A stretch of DNA of 64,000 bases, from the NCBI RefSeq assembly GCF_900141815.1, contig NZ_FQYR01000007.1, positions 86,360 to 150,359 on the forward strand, in the 5' to 3' direction. Under the pieces are notes generated by a model. The model ran no database searches and was not told where the DNA came from. It saw only the letters and a list, made by a program, of their open reading frames with translations. This stretch comes from Rubritalea squalenifaciens DSM 18772. GTDB taxonomy: Bacteria > Verrucomicrobiota > Verrucomicrobiia > Verrucomicrobiales > Akkermansiaceae. Each line of letters begins with the position of its first letter. Position 1 is the stretch's first letter. This document shows, one piece after another, positions 46,852 to 55,761 of the stretch. The translations under genes were made by a program, and so were the position numbers.

Positions 46852-48576
46852 ATGAAAGCGTCTCTGTGCCTCATGATTCTGTGCATGATCAGCCTCTTAC
46901 AAGCAGGCCAGCTGCGCATTGACATGGTCCACAATCACGAGGATCAGTCGCTGAGACTGCACTCGCTCAGGTATAAGCAGAAGGAAGTTTATTCCGTTAC
47001 CCGGCTGAGCTATCTGCTGAGTAATTTCTCCATTCAGAGAGATACAGGAGAATGGGTCGAACTGAAGAACCAGTATGCCTACATCGATGAAGGGAAACGC
47101 CGCACACGCTTCTTTCTTAAGGATGTCCCGGAAGGCTCCTACAAGAGCATCCGCTTTGCCCTGGGCGTACCAAAAGCAACTAATCACGCAGACCCTGCCC
47201 AGTATTCTGCCGACCACCCATTGAACCCTAACCTCAACCAGCTCCACTGGAACTGGTCTGGCGGATACATCTTCCTGGCGCTTGAGGGTCGTTACCGAGC
47301 TGAAGATCAATCCCTGCAAGGCTTCGTCTACCATCTTGCCAATGACAACAACTTCAGCACGATCCAGCTACCCGGCCAATTCGTGCTCAAGCAAAACACG
47401 GGGCTCATCCTCGGTATGGATATCGCCAAGCTCCTTGGCCAACCGCGAGCTCTGTCCTTCATCAAAGACGGCTCCTCCACCCACTCTCATGCAGGTGACC
47501 CCATTGCCAGCTCACTTATAGCCAACCTCCAGAGCAGCTTCAGTCTTCTGAGTGTCACCTACCCCAAAGATGAAATGCCAACCCAGGCAGTCACCCCGCT
47601 TTACCTGCCGGAGAAATATACCCCTTACCGCTTTGCCATGAGCAGACGTTTCCCACGGCCAGCACTGCCACGGGACAACCCCTTGTTAGAAGAGCGTGTT
47701 GCGCTGGGCAAAAAACTGTTCCATGACACCCGCCTCTCACGCACGAATGCCATTTCCTGCGCCTCTTGCCACCACCAAGAGCGAGCCTTTACCGATGGAG
47801 TCCCCCTCTCACTGGGGGTGGAACAAAGGAAGGGAAAACGTAATTCCATGCCACTCTTCAACCTCGCCTGGAAATCCTCTTTCTTCTGGGATGGAAGAGC
47901 CGACTCCCTGCGCATGCAGGCCCTCATGCCGATCCAAGACCATCTGGAAATGGATGAATCTCTGGAAAATATCGTCGCAAAGTTAGGTCAGGATGCCTCC
48001 TATCAGGAAGCATTCCAGCAGGCCTTCAGCGGGGAGGAAATCAACTCGGAAAAAATCAGTCTCGCCCTGGAATGCTTTCTACTCACCCTCACCAGCTATG
48101 ATAGCAAATTTGACCGAGCTATGGCGGGCAAGGAACAGCTCACTGAGCAAGAACAACGCGGCATGAAGCTATTCTTCACCGAGTACGAGCCGCGTAGTGG
48201 CCAATATGGTGCTGATTGCTTTCACTGCCATGGCGGAGCCAATTTCTCCGATCACCAGTTCCATAACAACGGACTCAAGCCGACTGCTGACCTCGGACGC
48301 TATGCCATCACGCAGCTGGACCGCGACAAGAACAGCTTCTCCACACCCAGCTTGCGCAATGTCGCTCTCACAGCCCCCTACATGCACGACGGGCGTTTCT
48401 CGACCTTGGAAGAGGTCATTGATCACTACAGCGGCCCCATGCACCGCAGTGAAAATCTGGACCCCAACCTTGCAAAACATCCCGGCGAAGGCCTGCAGCT
48501 GAGTGACGAAGACAAAGCCGCTCTAGTGGCCTTTTTGAAAACACTCAGCGACCCGAAGTACACCACACCTCGATAG
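46852..48576 (+). CDS. MbnP-like metal-binding domain fused to MbnH-type di-haem peroxidase
   Basis: A 574-aa secreted protein (signal peptide MKASLCLMILCMISLLQA). Residues about 20-240 resemble MbnP: VTRLSYLLSNFSI, AYIDEGKRRTRFF, the HWNW motif (Trp133/Trp135) and GGYIFLALEG. Residues about 255-574 are a di-haem cytochrome c peroxidase/MauG-family module with haem sites CASCH (Cys303-His307) and CFHCH (Cys456-His460), FWDGRADSL with Trp346 between the hemes, and the typical end TPSLRNVALTAPYMHDGRF. In Methylosinus, MbnH oxidises a Trp of MbnP to kynurenine to make a copper site, and the two are separate proteins. Here substrate and enzyme are on one chain. An in-frame TTG at 46759 is less likely than the ATG at 46852, which opens the signal peptide. 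Confidence 0.88.
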   Translation: MKASLCLMILCMISLLQAGQLRIDMVHNHEDQSLRLHSLRYKQKEVYSVTRLSYLLSNFSIQRDTGEWVELKNQYAYIDEGKRRTRFFLKDVPEGSYKSIRFALGVPKATNHADPAQYSADHPLNPNLNQLHWNWSGGYIFLALEGRYRAEDQSLQGFVYHLANDNNFSTIQLPGQFVLKQNTGLILGMDIAKLLGQPRALSFIKDGSSTHSHAGDPIASSLIANLQSSFSLLSVTYPKDEMPTQAVTPLYLPEKYTPYRFAMSRRFPRPALPRDNPLLEERVALGKKLFHDTRLSRTNAISCASCHHQERAFTDGVPLSLGVEQRKGKRNSMPLFNLAWKSSFFWDGRADSLRMQALMPIQDHLEMDESLENIVAKLGQDASYQEAFQQAFSGEEINSEKISLALECFLLTLTSYDSKFDRAMAGKEQLTEQEQRGMKLFFTEYEPRSGQYGADCFHCHGGANFSDHQFHNNGLKPTADLGRYAITQLDRDKNSFSTPSLRNVALTAPYMHDGRFSTLEEVIDHYSGPMHRSENLDPNLAKHPGEGLQLSDEDKAALVAFLKTLSDPKYTTPR

Positions 48577-48587
48577 CCTGTTAAAAA

Positions 48588-49142
48588 TCATCCATCCAAG
48601 GGGTAGCGACACACTTCCTCATAGCGCACCGCCCCCTCCGAGAACAGGCTCCTCATCAAGCTGAAGAATCTAACTGGGAAACTCTCCTTCACAGCCCCGC
48701 TATTACTCCGAATGTAAGCCTCAATATCCCCACGCTTCACATTGCGCAGGCGGGCCAGAGTAACATGGGCCTTGTAGGGCCAGTGATCCTTATCAAATCC
48801 CACTTGGAACAATGCCTCATCGATTGCGACCTTCAGATCGACCAAACTCTCATCCACCTGCTCAGCACCTAACCACAGCACACTGAGCGCCCCTCTCTTG
48901 CTAAACACCCCCAGCTTGTTTAACCCCAGCTTCAGCTCCCTAGCTCGCACACTTTGCAACGCATCGCTGAGCCTAGCTCGCTTGTTATGATCACAGTCTC
49001 CGAGGAAGCGCAGAGTCAGGTGCAGATTCTTCGCTGGGACCCAGCGACATCCAGATATCTCTTCTCTCAAACGCGAGAGATCATGCCTTATCGATTCAGG
49101 CAGCTGAATGGCCAGAAACAAACGCTCTCTATCACCTCCCAT
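48588..49142 (-). CDS. thpR: RNA 2',3'-cyclic phosphodiesterase
   Basis: A 184-aa 2H phosphoesterase (LigT/ThpR). The two H-x-T-x motifs are HLTL in NLHLTLRFLG (residues about 41-44) and HVTL in KAHVTLARL, as expected. It opens RNA 2',3'-cyclic phosphates; some members also join tRNA halves in vitro. It lies 40 bp past the sensor kinase gene on the minus strand and may be the end of the same transcript. Confidence 0.93.
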   Translation of the reverse strand: MGGDRERLFLAIQLPESIRHDLSRLREEISGCRWVPAKNLHLTLRFLGDCDHNKRARLSDALQSVRARELKLGLNKLGVFSKRGALSVLWLGAEQVDESLVDLKVAIDEALFQVGFDKDHWPYKAHVTLARLRNVKRGDIEAYIRSNSGAVKESFPVRFFSLMRSLFSEGAVRYEEVCRYPLDG

Positions 49143-49181
49143 AGAGGCTATCGTAGCACAAATGGGCTCTCTGACTGATGA

Positions 49182-50999
49182 TTATTTCAGTGGCAAGCGC
49201 ATTCTGAAGGTAGTCCCCGCACCAAATTCGCTCTCAGCCTCTAGGCGGCCTTGGTGAGCCTGGACAATCGCCTGACTGATTGCCAAGCCTAGGCCAGTAC
49301 TTCCCTGCTTGGAGTTTCTGGATTTGTCCACGCGGTAGAAGCGATTGAAGATATTCTTCAGATCATCCGGCTTAATACCTGGCCCCGTATCCTGGACGCT
49401 GATCACCGCTTCATTATTCTCCTTACGGACATGGACGAAAATCTTGCCCTGTTCATGATTGTACTTCACCGCATTGCTCAAGAGATTGATCACCACCTGC
49501 CTGATACGCTGGGCATCAAATTCCATCTCGATGCCTTGGATATCGGACTCCACGGTAATACCTCTCTTCTCGGCAAGCGGACGCAGCATATCCACACATG
49601 TACTGACTTCCAGGCCGACATTGCCCTGTTCTCGCTGTACCTTGAACTCCCCTGAGTCAACTCTAGCCAGCTCTAACAATGACTCGATCAAGCTGCTCAT
49701 GTGTTGGGCTGAATCGTAACAGGTCTTGATGGTTTCCTGATACTTCTCCGGCGTCCTCTCCCTGACCAAGGCCAACTCACTCTTGGCGAGAATCACGGCC
49801 AGAGGTGTGCGCATCTCATGAGAAGCATCCGCAGTAAATCTCACCTGCTGCTCAAAGGAAGAATCCAAGCGCCCAAAGGTATCATTCAAAACATGCGCCA
49901 ACTGGCCCAGTTCATTCTTCGTATTCGTCTCGTCGATACGCTGAGAAAGGTCACCGGCTGCGATTTTCGTCGCAGTCGAGGACATCGCCACAATCGGCTT
50001 CATAGCTCTTGTGGCCATGATCCAGCCCACTGCAACACCGAAAGCGATCACGATCACACCGAGCCCGATGAGCTGCCACTTGAACACGGCCATATGCTCA
50101 TCGATCACATCGGTGGAAATACCGGTAAGTAACCACCCCCTCGGGGTGTGCTGCAGGAACTCACGGTGCTTGCCATTCCAGCGGTAAAAGACCCCCTCAA
50201 ACTGGTTGTCCCTCTCTGGTCCCTGCAAATTCGTTTCATCCTCAGGTCTTCTAGGTTCCACTCCTCGATCAGAGGGAGCCACGGATTCAGGGCTGCCCTT
50301 GGTCTTGTAAAAAATTTCACCCCGTCGCCAATAAATAACATACAAGCCATTCGCTTCATGCCTAGCAAGCCTGTCGTTCCCTTCGACTTGCAATCTGTCC
50401 ATAGCATTACTCCCAGAGGGTCTCCCCGCGCCGTCTGGTTGACCTCGCCTTGGCTCGCTGGCACGATTCTGACCATCACCTAACAAATCACCGCGAGCTG
50501 GCCTATCCAAGAACGGATCGGCATGTGGCCTTTCCTCGATCGGTCCGCCGTCTCTCGGTCCACCATCTCTAGGTCCGCCAAATCCTTGTCCTCCGCCCCT
50601 TGGTCCATAGCCTGAAGGTCTAGGCCTTCTTTGAGAATTCAATCCACCGCCTCTGGGGCCACGCTCACCTCTAGGGCCTCGGAAATTGCCCCCAGCACCA
50701 TCAGGCCTCGGTCCGCGAGCTGAGTCATCAAATGCTCTGACCGGACGCTCATGATCGCCCTCCTGCTCAGCATGAGTATTCTCCTGAGCTGCCATTTGCT
50801 CACGCATTTGCTCGATCCCTCTGGGCAAATCAAACATGGGAAGCAACTGATGGATTGGCGCCCTCAGCCTCTCATCTAACATTTCTACCTGTACACGTTT
50901 CTCATAAAAATAGAAGGCAGTGAGCAGACCGCCGACAATCACAATCAGAAGCAGAGTATGCCAGGCCTGGATCTGCCATTTAAGAGAACGTACGAGCAT
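49182..50999 (-). CDS. Two-component sensor histidine kinase with a long Gly/Arg/Pro-rich periplasmic region
   Basis: A 605-aa inner-membrane kinase. TM1 is at about residues 9-30 and TM2 at about 315-337; between them the sensor region contains about 170 residues of Arg/Gly/Pro/Asp-rich low complexity with PRDGGPRDGGP repeats. After TM2 come a HAMP domain, HisKA with the phospho-acceptor His in ADASHEMRTPLA, and HATPase_c with NLLSNAVKYN, DTGPGIKPDD and GSTGLGLAIS. It pairs with the response regulator just upstream (6-bp gap). The stimulus is unknown. The RG-rich loop resembles the tail of the YHYH protein at 35839-36837, but I would not claim homology. Confidence 0.92.
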   Translation of the reverse strand: MLVRSLKWQIQAWHTLLLIVIVGGLLTAFYFYEKRVQVEMLDERLRAPIHQLLPMFDLPRGIEQMREQMAAQENTHAEQEGDHERPVRAFDDSARGPRPDGAGGNFRGPRGERGPRGGGLNSQRRPRPSGYGPRGGGQGFGGPRDGGPRDGGPIEERPHADPFLDRPARGDLLGDGQNRASEPRRGQPDGAGRPSGSNAMDRLQVEGNDRLARHEANGLYVIYWRRGEIFYKTKGSPESVAPSDRGVEPRRPEDETNLQGPERDNQFEGVFYRWNGKHREFLQHTPRGWLLTGISTDVIDEHMAVFKWQLIGLGVIVIAFGVAVGWIMATRAMKPIVAMSSTATKIAAGDLSQRIDETNTKNELGQLAHVLNDTFGRLDSSFEQQVRFTADASHEMRTPLAVILAKSELALVRERTPEKYQETIKTCYDSAQHMSSLIESLLELARVDSGEFKVQREQGNVGLEVSTCVDMLRPLAEKRGITVESDIQGIEMEFDAQRIRQVVINLLSNAVKYNHEQGKIFVHVRKENNEAVISVQDTGPGIKPDDLKNIFNRFYRVDKSRNSKQGSTGLGLAISQAIVQAHQGRLEAESEFGAGTTFRMRLPLK

Positions 51000-51005
51000 G
51001 AATGT

Positions 51006-51671
51006 TTAGGCGCTGATGTAGTAGCCGTAGCCACGCTTGGTCATGATGAATTCCTTACCAAGCTTGTTGCGGACGTTACAGATGTAGACATCCAGGATAT
51101 TGGAAGTGACCTCTTTCTCCTCGGAGAAAAGCTTCATGTAGAGATCGTTCCTGCTGACTACTTCTCCGCGCTTGGCAAGCAAGGCTTCCACCAGATTATA
51201 TTCCAGAGTAGTGGCGGCCACATCCACGCCATTCTTGAAGATGCTGCGGGTATTGGTATTCACCGTCACATCGCCGACCATCAACTCAGAGGCTCGCTCA
51301 GGCCCTGCGGAGCGTCTCATGATAGAGCGGATACGCGCAAAGAGTTCCATCAGCTTGAATGGTTTGGTCAGGTAGTCATCAGCCCCTCCATCAAGGCCTT
51401 TCACACGATCCTCAGTGCCGTCACGAGCGGTGAGCATGATGACGGCGACGTTGTTGCAGGAGGGATGACTACGGATTCCCTTGAGCACTTCCCAGCCGTC
51501 TTTCTCCGGCAGCATGACATCCAGGATGATCAGGTCATAGTTGCACTCCGTCGCTTGGAAAAGGCCATCTTCACCATCGGCAGAGGAGTCTACCACATAC
51601 CCTTCCTCAGTCAGGGCTTCCACCAGAGTCTCGCGCAGGAAATCGTTATCCTCTACAACCAGAATTTTCAT
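51006..51671 (-). CDS. OmpR/PhoB-type response regulator
   Basis: A 221-aa DNA-binding regulator. The receiver domain has the phospho-acceptor Asp51 in ILDVMLPEKDG, the acidic pair in VVEDND and Lys in TKPF. The C-terminal winged-helix domain (about residues 125-221) ends with MTKRGYGYYIS, as usual in this family. The frame is open a further 37 codons upstream to 51782, but homology starts at MKILVVEDND, so I chose the ATG at 51671. It is the first gene of an operon with the sensor kinase (6 bp). Confidence 0.96.
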   Translation of the reverse strand: MKILVVEDNDFLRETLVEALTEEGYVVDSSADGEDGLFQATECNYDLIILDVMLPEKDGWEVLKGIRSHPSCNNVAVIMLTARDGTEDRVKGLDGGADDYLTKPFKLMELFARIRSIMRRSAGPERASELMVGDVTVNTNTRSIFKNGVDVAATTLEYNLVEALLAKRGEVVSRNDLYMKLFSEEKEVTSNILDVYICNVRNKLGKEFIMTKRGYGYYISA

Positions 51672-51829
51672 GCTTTTAAACCTAGAACTCTTGCTTGCCT
51701 CTACACCAGCGAAAATATCGCCTTTTGGCGTTAATCCGCACATCTGCGTTACGCTCTTACCGTGTATGAAAGTCCTATCCATGCGGCATCTTTACCACAA
51801 GCAACATTAAGCTAGTATTAATCCCCAGC

Positions 51830-53536
51830 TTAAATGTCCTGCTCCACCGCCTTGAGGGATATAAACAGCTCGCCAGCAGCCTTCATCTGAGGCTGAAGAT
51901 CCAGTTTGGCATGGGCGATGCGTCTGCGGATACTCTCAAACATCGGCGTGTAGCCATTGAAAAAGGCGCGTATGATATCGATGTAATCCTCCTGCACTGC
52001 ATCAATGAGAGCCGGCCGGGCATCATAGAGTGACTCGGCAAAAGACTTCAGGATATTCCGCCTCGTCTTGGCTCCGTAGAGGAGCATCCAGAGAAAGACT
52101 GCTACAGAGACACCTAGTAGTCCCAGAGCTACATAGGGATGCGGATCAATACCAACCAAGCCCACCAGTCCCCCCAGCGCAGCAGAAGACAGTGACACCA
52201 TCAGCATCTTCTTCATCGCACGCCAGCGCACCATCATCATCTTGTCTAGTAGCCCCCTGAGCTTCATCAGGACCATGGCGTGACGTACGGACTTTTCCAG
52301 CCCTTCAGAGAAGAGATCCACCTGCTCTTGGAACGCATCATCTTGGAAATCCCCCACATCGGCGACCAGGCGCTCTTCCATGGCCGGCCGCATTTTCTCC
52401 CACTTGGCTTTACACAAGCCGAGCATCCTGCGGGCTTGCTCCCTGGACTTGAGCTCTGCCTCTTTGGAGACACGCTCCAGCATGAAGCGCTCTACCTTGA
52501 AGGCTCCATCCCCTCGCCCGAAGAGTGAGGCCACAGACATCACCAGCCCCAAGCGCCACTTGGCCATCCGCATCACTGGATTGATCTGGGACTCCAGGAT
52601 ATCCCCCAGCCAACCAATCTGGCTGAGCATCGACCTGAGCTCCATCTCGCGCATGCGGTCAATTTCCGCCTCGATCGATTGTAGATACTCTTGGTCACTG
52701 GCCAGTGTACGCGAGCGGTTGTCCACGTGTTCCTCAGTCTTGGACAGCAGGACACTCGCCATCTCGTAGGCCTGCCTCAGCTCTCTGCGGCGAGATTGGG
52801 AGCTGTTGAGCTGGAAATCCAGTTTGCTGAGGCATTCGCCAAAGCCTGACTGCACCCAGACCCGCTTGTCATGGTTCCCGCTCGACCAAGCCTTATAGCC
52901 ATCTCTGGCAGATACGGGGAAAATAGGCAGCGGATGCCCCACCCGCTGCAGGCACAAATCTTTCAGGTGGCCCAGCAGCACGGGCACGTCGGTCTCATGC
53001 CGGCGGTCAATCTGCTGCAGGACTACCGCACTCTTGCTACCCGCCACCTCACGCATTTCGGTCACGAAATCCCAAGTCGTAGCAGCCCAGGGATTCTCCG
53101 ATGGGAACACCCAGTAGACGTAGTCAGCCCCCTGGATCAGATACTTGAGCGCCTCCAGCTGCTCTGGACCCAATTTGGAAAGACCGCTGGAGTCGACGAG
53201 TTCAATGTCTCCCAGCAGATCCAGATACTTGAGTTCGCAGCCATCCTCACGCTCATCACGGACGCGATATCCCGCATCTCTGAAAATCGTGACCTTGGCT
53301 TCCGAGGCTTGCTCCAGCTCGACCAGCTCCTTGCCGACCAGCACCTCCAGAAAGGAAGTCTTCCCCGCCTGGTGCTCACCACAGACAACAATCCGGAAAG
53401 GCCGGCGCAGGGCGTGACTCAGCTTTTTCTCATCAATCCCCTCAGTCGAGGCACGAGAACGTTTCGCCAGAGCACGGATACCCGCAATGACTCCCGCGAG
53501 ACTCTCCCGCGTCTCCAAATACTGCTCACCTAACAT
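51830..53536 (-). CDS. Dynamin-like/P-loop GTPase, 568 aa
   Basis: The P-loop is GEHQAGKTSFLE (G1). The G3 equivalent is DSSGL in IELVDSSGLSKLG rather than DxPG, and the G4 motif is not canonical (LQQIDRR where NKxD would be). The rest is helical (HEETs with conserved Arg and Glu), with two hydrophobic segments at about residues 455-500 (LGGLVGLVGI and ALGLLGVSVAVFLWMLLYG) followed by a basic helix. This topology, GTPase then helical stalk then a C-terminal membrane hairpin, is that of bacterial dynamin-like proteins. They bind and remodel membranes. It may instead be a more distant GTPase of the YjdA/CrfC kind. It ends 13 bp from the deacetylase gene on the same strand. Confidence 0.75.
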   Translation of the reverse strand: MLGEQYLETRESLAGVIAGIRALAKRSRASTEGIDEKKLSHALRRPFRIVVCGEHQAGKTSFLEVLVGKELVELEQASEAKVTIFRDAGYRVRDEREDGCELKYLDLLGDIELVDSSGLSKLGPEQLEALKYLIQGADYVYWVFPSENPWAATTWDFVTEMREVAGSKSAVVLQQIDRRHETDVPVLLGHLKDLCLQRVGHPLPIFPVSARDGYKAWSSGNHDKRVWVQSGFGECLSKLDFQLNSSQSRRRELRQAYEMASVLLSKTEEHVDNRSRTLASDQEYLQSIEAEIDRMREMELRSMLSQIGWLGDILESQINPVMRMAKWRLGLVMSVASLFGRGDGAFKVERFMLERVSKEAELKSREQARRMLGLCKAKWEKMRPAMEERLVADVGDFQDDAFQEQVDLFSEGLEKSVRHAMVLMKLRGLLDKMMMVRWRAMKKMLMVSLSSAALGGLVGLVGIDPHPYVALGLLGVSVAVFLWMLLYGAKTRRNILKSFAESLYDARPALIDAVQEDYIDIIRAFFNGYTPMFESIRRRIAHAKLDLQPQMKAAGELFISLKAVEQDI

Positions 53537-53549
53537 CAGCGTCCGTCGA

Positions 53550-54380
53550 CTACATACCTTGTGCAGCCCTCAGGGCGACCAGCTGGGATACTGTGACAAA
53601 CTGGTATCCCTGGCGAAGTAATGTATCGATAGTCTGTGGAATCGCGTCCACGGACTGACCGTGCAGATCATGTACCAGCAGGATGGATCCATTCTTGGTC
53701 CCGCTGATCAGCCTCTGGGCCACTACGCTTGGAGCCGGCTTCTTCCAGTCAAGCGGATCCACATCCCAGAGCACTGTCGGATAGCCATACTTGCGGTAGA
53801 CCCACTCGCGCTGGTTCTGATACATCGCTCCATAAGGAGGTCTCATGGTACGAGGCTGAACGCCTGTAGCGGAAATGATCGCATCGCGAGTCTTGTCCAG
53901 CTCCCAGCTCACCATCTCATCACTCAGAGTTTTCAAATTACGGTGAGTCCAGGTGTGGTTGCCGATTTCATGACCCTCCGCCACGGTACGGCGCACGATA
54001 TTCGGATGGGCAGCCACATTGCGGCCCACCACATAGAAAGTAGCCTTCACATTGCGGCGTTTGAGCATGTCCAGCAGACGTGGGGTGTGCTGGGGATTCG
54101 GCCCATCATCAAAAGTCAAGGCGATGTATTTCTGGCTTCGTGGACCAGAGGAAATGGAAACGGACTGGTTGCCGGAAAAGTCATAAGGAAGTCCTGAGTC
54201 CTTGTTGCGAAGATAAGGTCCGGAAGTGCTAGCGGTGCGGTAGCTTCCATTCGGGGTTAATTTGACCCCGCTGGTCGCATCGGCCCCCTCTTTGTCCTTG
54301 GACGCACAAGAGGAGAGCCCTACGGCAAGCGTAAGGACCGCAAGAATTTTAGCAAATTGCAGAAATCTCAGTTTCATCAT
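53550..54380 (-). CDS. Polysaccharide deacetylase lipoprotein (NodB/CE4 domain)
   Basis: A 276-aa protein with a lipobox ending at Cys (LSSCASKD, about residue 24). The NodB domain (about residues 85-270) has motif 1 ALTFDDGPNP with the catalytic Asp pair, motif 2 HEIGNHTWTH with metal-binding His residues, and motif 3 RPPYG. It removes N- or O-acetyl groups from chitin oligomers, peptidoglycan or another glycan on the cell surface. The first gene after it on the plus strand is an L,D-transpeptidase lipoprotein 400 bp away, so both may work on the envelope. Confidence 0.93.
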   Translation of the reverse strand: MMKLRFLQFAKILAVLTLAVGLSSCASKDKEGADATSGVKLTPNGSYRTASTSGPYLRNKDSGLPYDFSGNQSVSISSGPRSQKYIALTFDDGPNPQHTPRLLDMLKRRNVKATFYVVGRNVAAHPNIVRRTVAEGHEIGNHTWTHRNLKTLSDEMVSWELDKTRDAIISATGVQPRTMRPPYGAMYQNQREWVYRKYGYPTVLWDVDPLDWKKPAPSVVAQRLISGTKNGSILLVHDLHGQSVDAIPQTIDTLLRQGYQFVTVSQLVALRAAQGM

Positions 54381-54780
54381 GATTATGCTTCAAACTAAGA
54401 GATTATCCCTCCTCTGTCACGCAATTACCCCGACTGCCTGTAGGATTTCCTGCCAGAATACTTCAGGCCGATGCATCAGACACTTGGCTGGCCATAGAGA
54501 CGGCCCCTCAGCAGACCACTCATTCACAAAAGAAATACGTCATATCTCCCAGCCCTTATAAAGAACCATGACATCTTGCGGGCGCCATCATCCAGCCATC
54601 ACAAACCCCACATGTTAAGCAACTCCCAGCCCCAAACAACACACTTCCCACTGTATTCCAACACCAAGAAACGAGGCTCACTCCCGCCGGATGCACACAG
54701 TATCCACCACTCAAAATGCGGCTTTCCTTGACCATAACCAACTCTAACTTATATTTCCAAAACTCCCCGTCGTCTGACTC
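54381..54780. other. 400-bp intergenic region between divergent envelope genes
   Basis: No gene is supported here. One short frame on the minus strand (54556-54741) has no recognisable protein and unlike composition. The region should hold promoters for the deacetylase (minus) and the L,D-transpeptidase (plus). No strong repeat or hairpin was noticed. Confidence 0.5.
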
Positions 54781-55404
54781 ATGAAAAAAATTACCATTCT
54801 CTTACTCTCGTTGTGTGCCGCCCTGCTCTCCAGCTGCATGCATTATGACTATTACGGGTCCAGCTCCATCTACGGCGGCAGCGACTACCTTTCAGGCTTC
54901 AATGACCCCAGAGTCAACCGTGGCCTTACTCACCATGGAAAGCCAGCTCCGCGAGGCTACTGGGATGGCGACAGCCTCACAGGCTCCCCGAAAATCGTCA
55001 TCCGTCTCGCCGATCAGCGCGCCTATTTCTACAAGGGCGGCCAGCTCGCCGGTGTAACCCCTATCTCCACAGGTACGGACGGCCACAGTACCCCGCGCGG
55101 CAGCTTCAGAGTCACTGAAAAGGATATCGATCACGTATCCTCTCTCTACGGGGTGATCAAGAACACCACCACTGGACAGGTCGTCAACAAGGACGCCGAC
55201 ACCAGAAAGCACAAGGCCGGCCCGGGTGAAGTCTTCGAGCGCGCCCCAATGGCTTACTTCCTCCGTTTCAACGGAGCTATCGGCATGCATGCCGGTTTTC
55301 TCCCCGGCTATCCAGCCTCCCACGGCTGCGTTCGTCTGCCTGAGGAAATGGCCCGGATCTACTTCCACAATGCCCCTATGGGAACTCCAGTCATCGTTGA
55401 ATAG
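54781..55404 (+). CDS. L,D-transpeptidase lipoprotein (YkuD domain)
   Basis: A 207-aa protein with a lipobox ending at Cys (LLSSCMHYD, about residue 19). The catalytic domain (about residues 65-207) ends in IGMHAGFLPGYPASHGCVRLP, with the nucleophile Cys and catalytic His of the HGCVR motif. A typical substrate-binding segment KIVIRLADQRAYFYKGG starts it. It makes 3-3 cross-links in peptidoglycan or attaches a lipoprotein to it. The rhodanese gene follows after 3 bp and is probably co-transcribed. Confidence 0.95.
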   Translation: MKKITILLLSLCAALLSSCMHYDYYGSSSIYGGSDYLSGFNDPRVNRGLTHHGKPAPRGYWDGDSLTGSPKIVIRLADQRAYFYKGGQLAGVTPISTGTDGHSTPRGSFRVTEKDIDHVSSLYGVIKNTTTGQVVNKDADTRKHKAGPGEVFERAPMAYFLRFNGAIGMHAGFLPGYPASHGCVRLPEEMARIYFHNAPMGTPVIVE

Positions 55405-55407
55405 CCC

Positions 55408-55761
55408 ATGGCATCAACCATTCCTGATCCCCAGTATACCAACGAGCTCTCTGTGCAAAGGTGCAGGGAGCTTTTAGCTTCCCCGAAGGCTCCCCTACTG
55501 ATCGACTGCCGGGAAATCCATGAATACGAATTCTGCCGGCTTGATCAGGCAGTCCTCGTCCCCCTCTCCCTGTTTCAGGGGAATGCCGAGGCTGAGATCC
55601 CAGCCAGCGACACCCCGGTAATCATCTACTGTCACCACGGCGTCCGCTCGCTGCACGCCACCTTCTACCTGCGCGACCAAGGCTACAGCCACGTCTTCTC
55701 CATGCAGGGAGGCATCGATGCCTGGTCGGTAGAAATCGACCCTGATGTCCCTCGTTATTAA
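55408..55761 (+). CDS. Single-domain rhodanese
   Basis: A 117-aa rhodanese. The CDC25-like active-site loop is YCHHGVRS (residues about 75-82; Cys is the sulfur carrier), and LLIDCREIHEYEF is a typical Rhod 1 segment. It transfers sulfur or handles persulfide in the cytoplasm. It begins 3 bp after the L,D-transpeptidase stop. Its stop overlaps the stop of the convergent SBF transporter by four bases (TTAA). Confidence 0.92.
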   Translation: MASTIPDPQYTNELSVQRCRELLASPKAPLLIDCREIHEYEFCRLDQAVLVPLSLFQGNAEAEIPASDTPVIIYCHHGVRSLHATFYLRDQGYSHVFSMQGGIDAWSVEIDPDVPRY

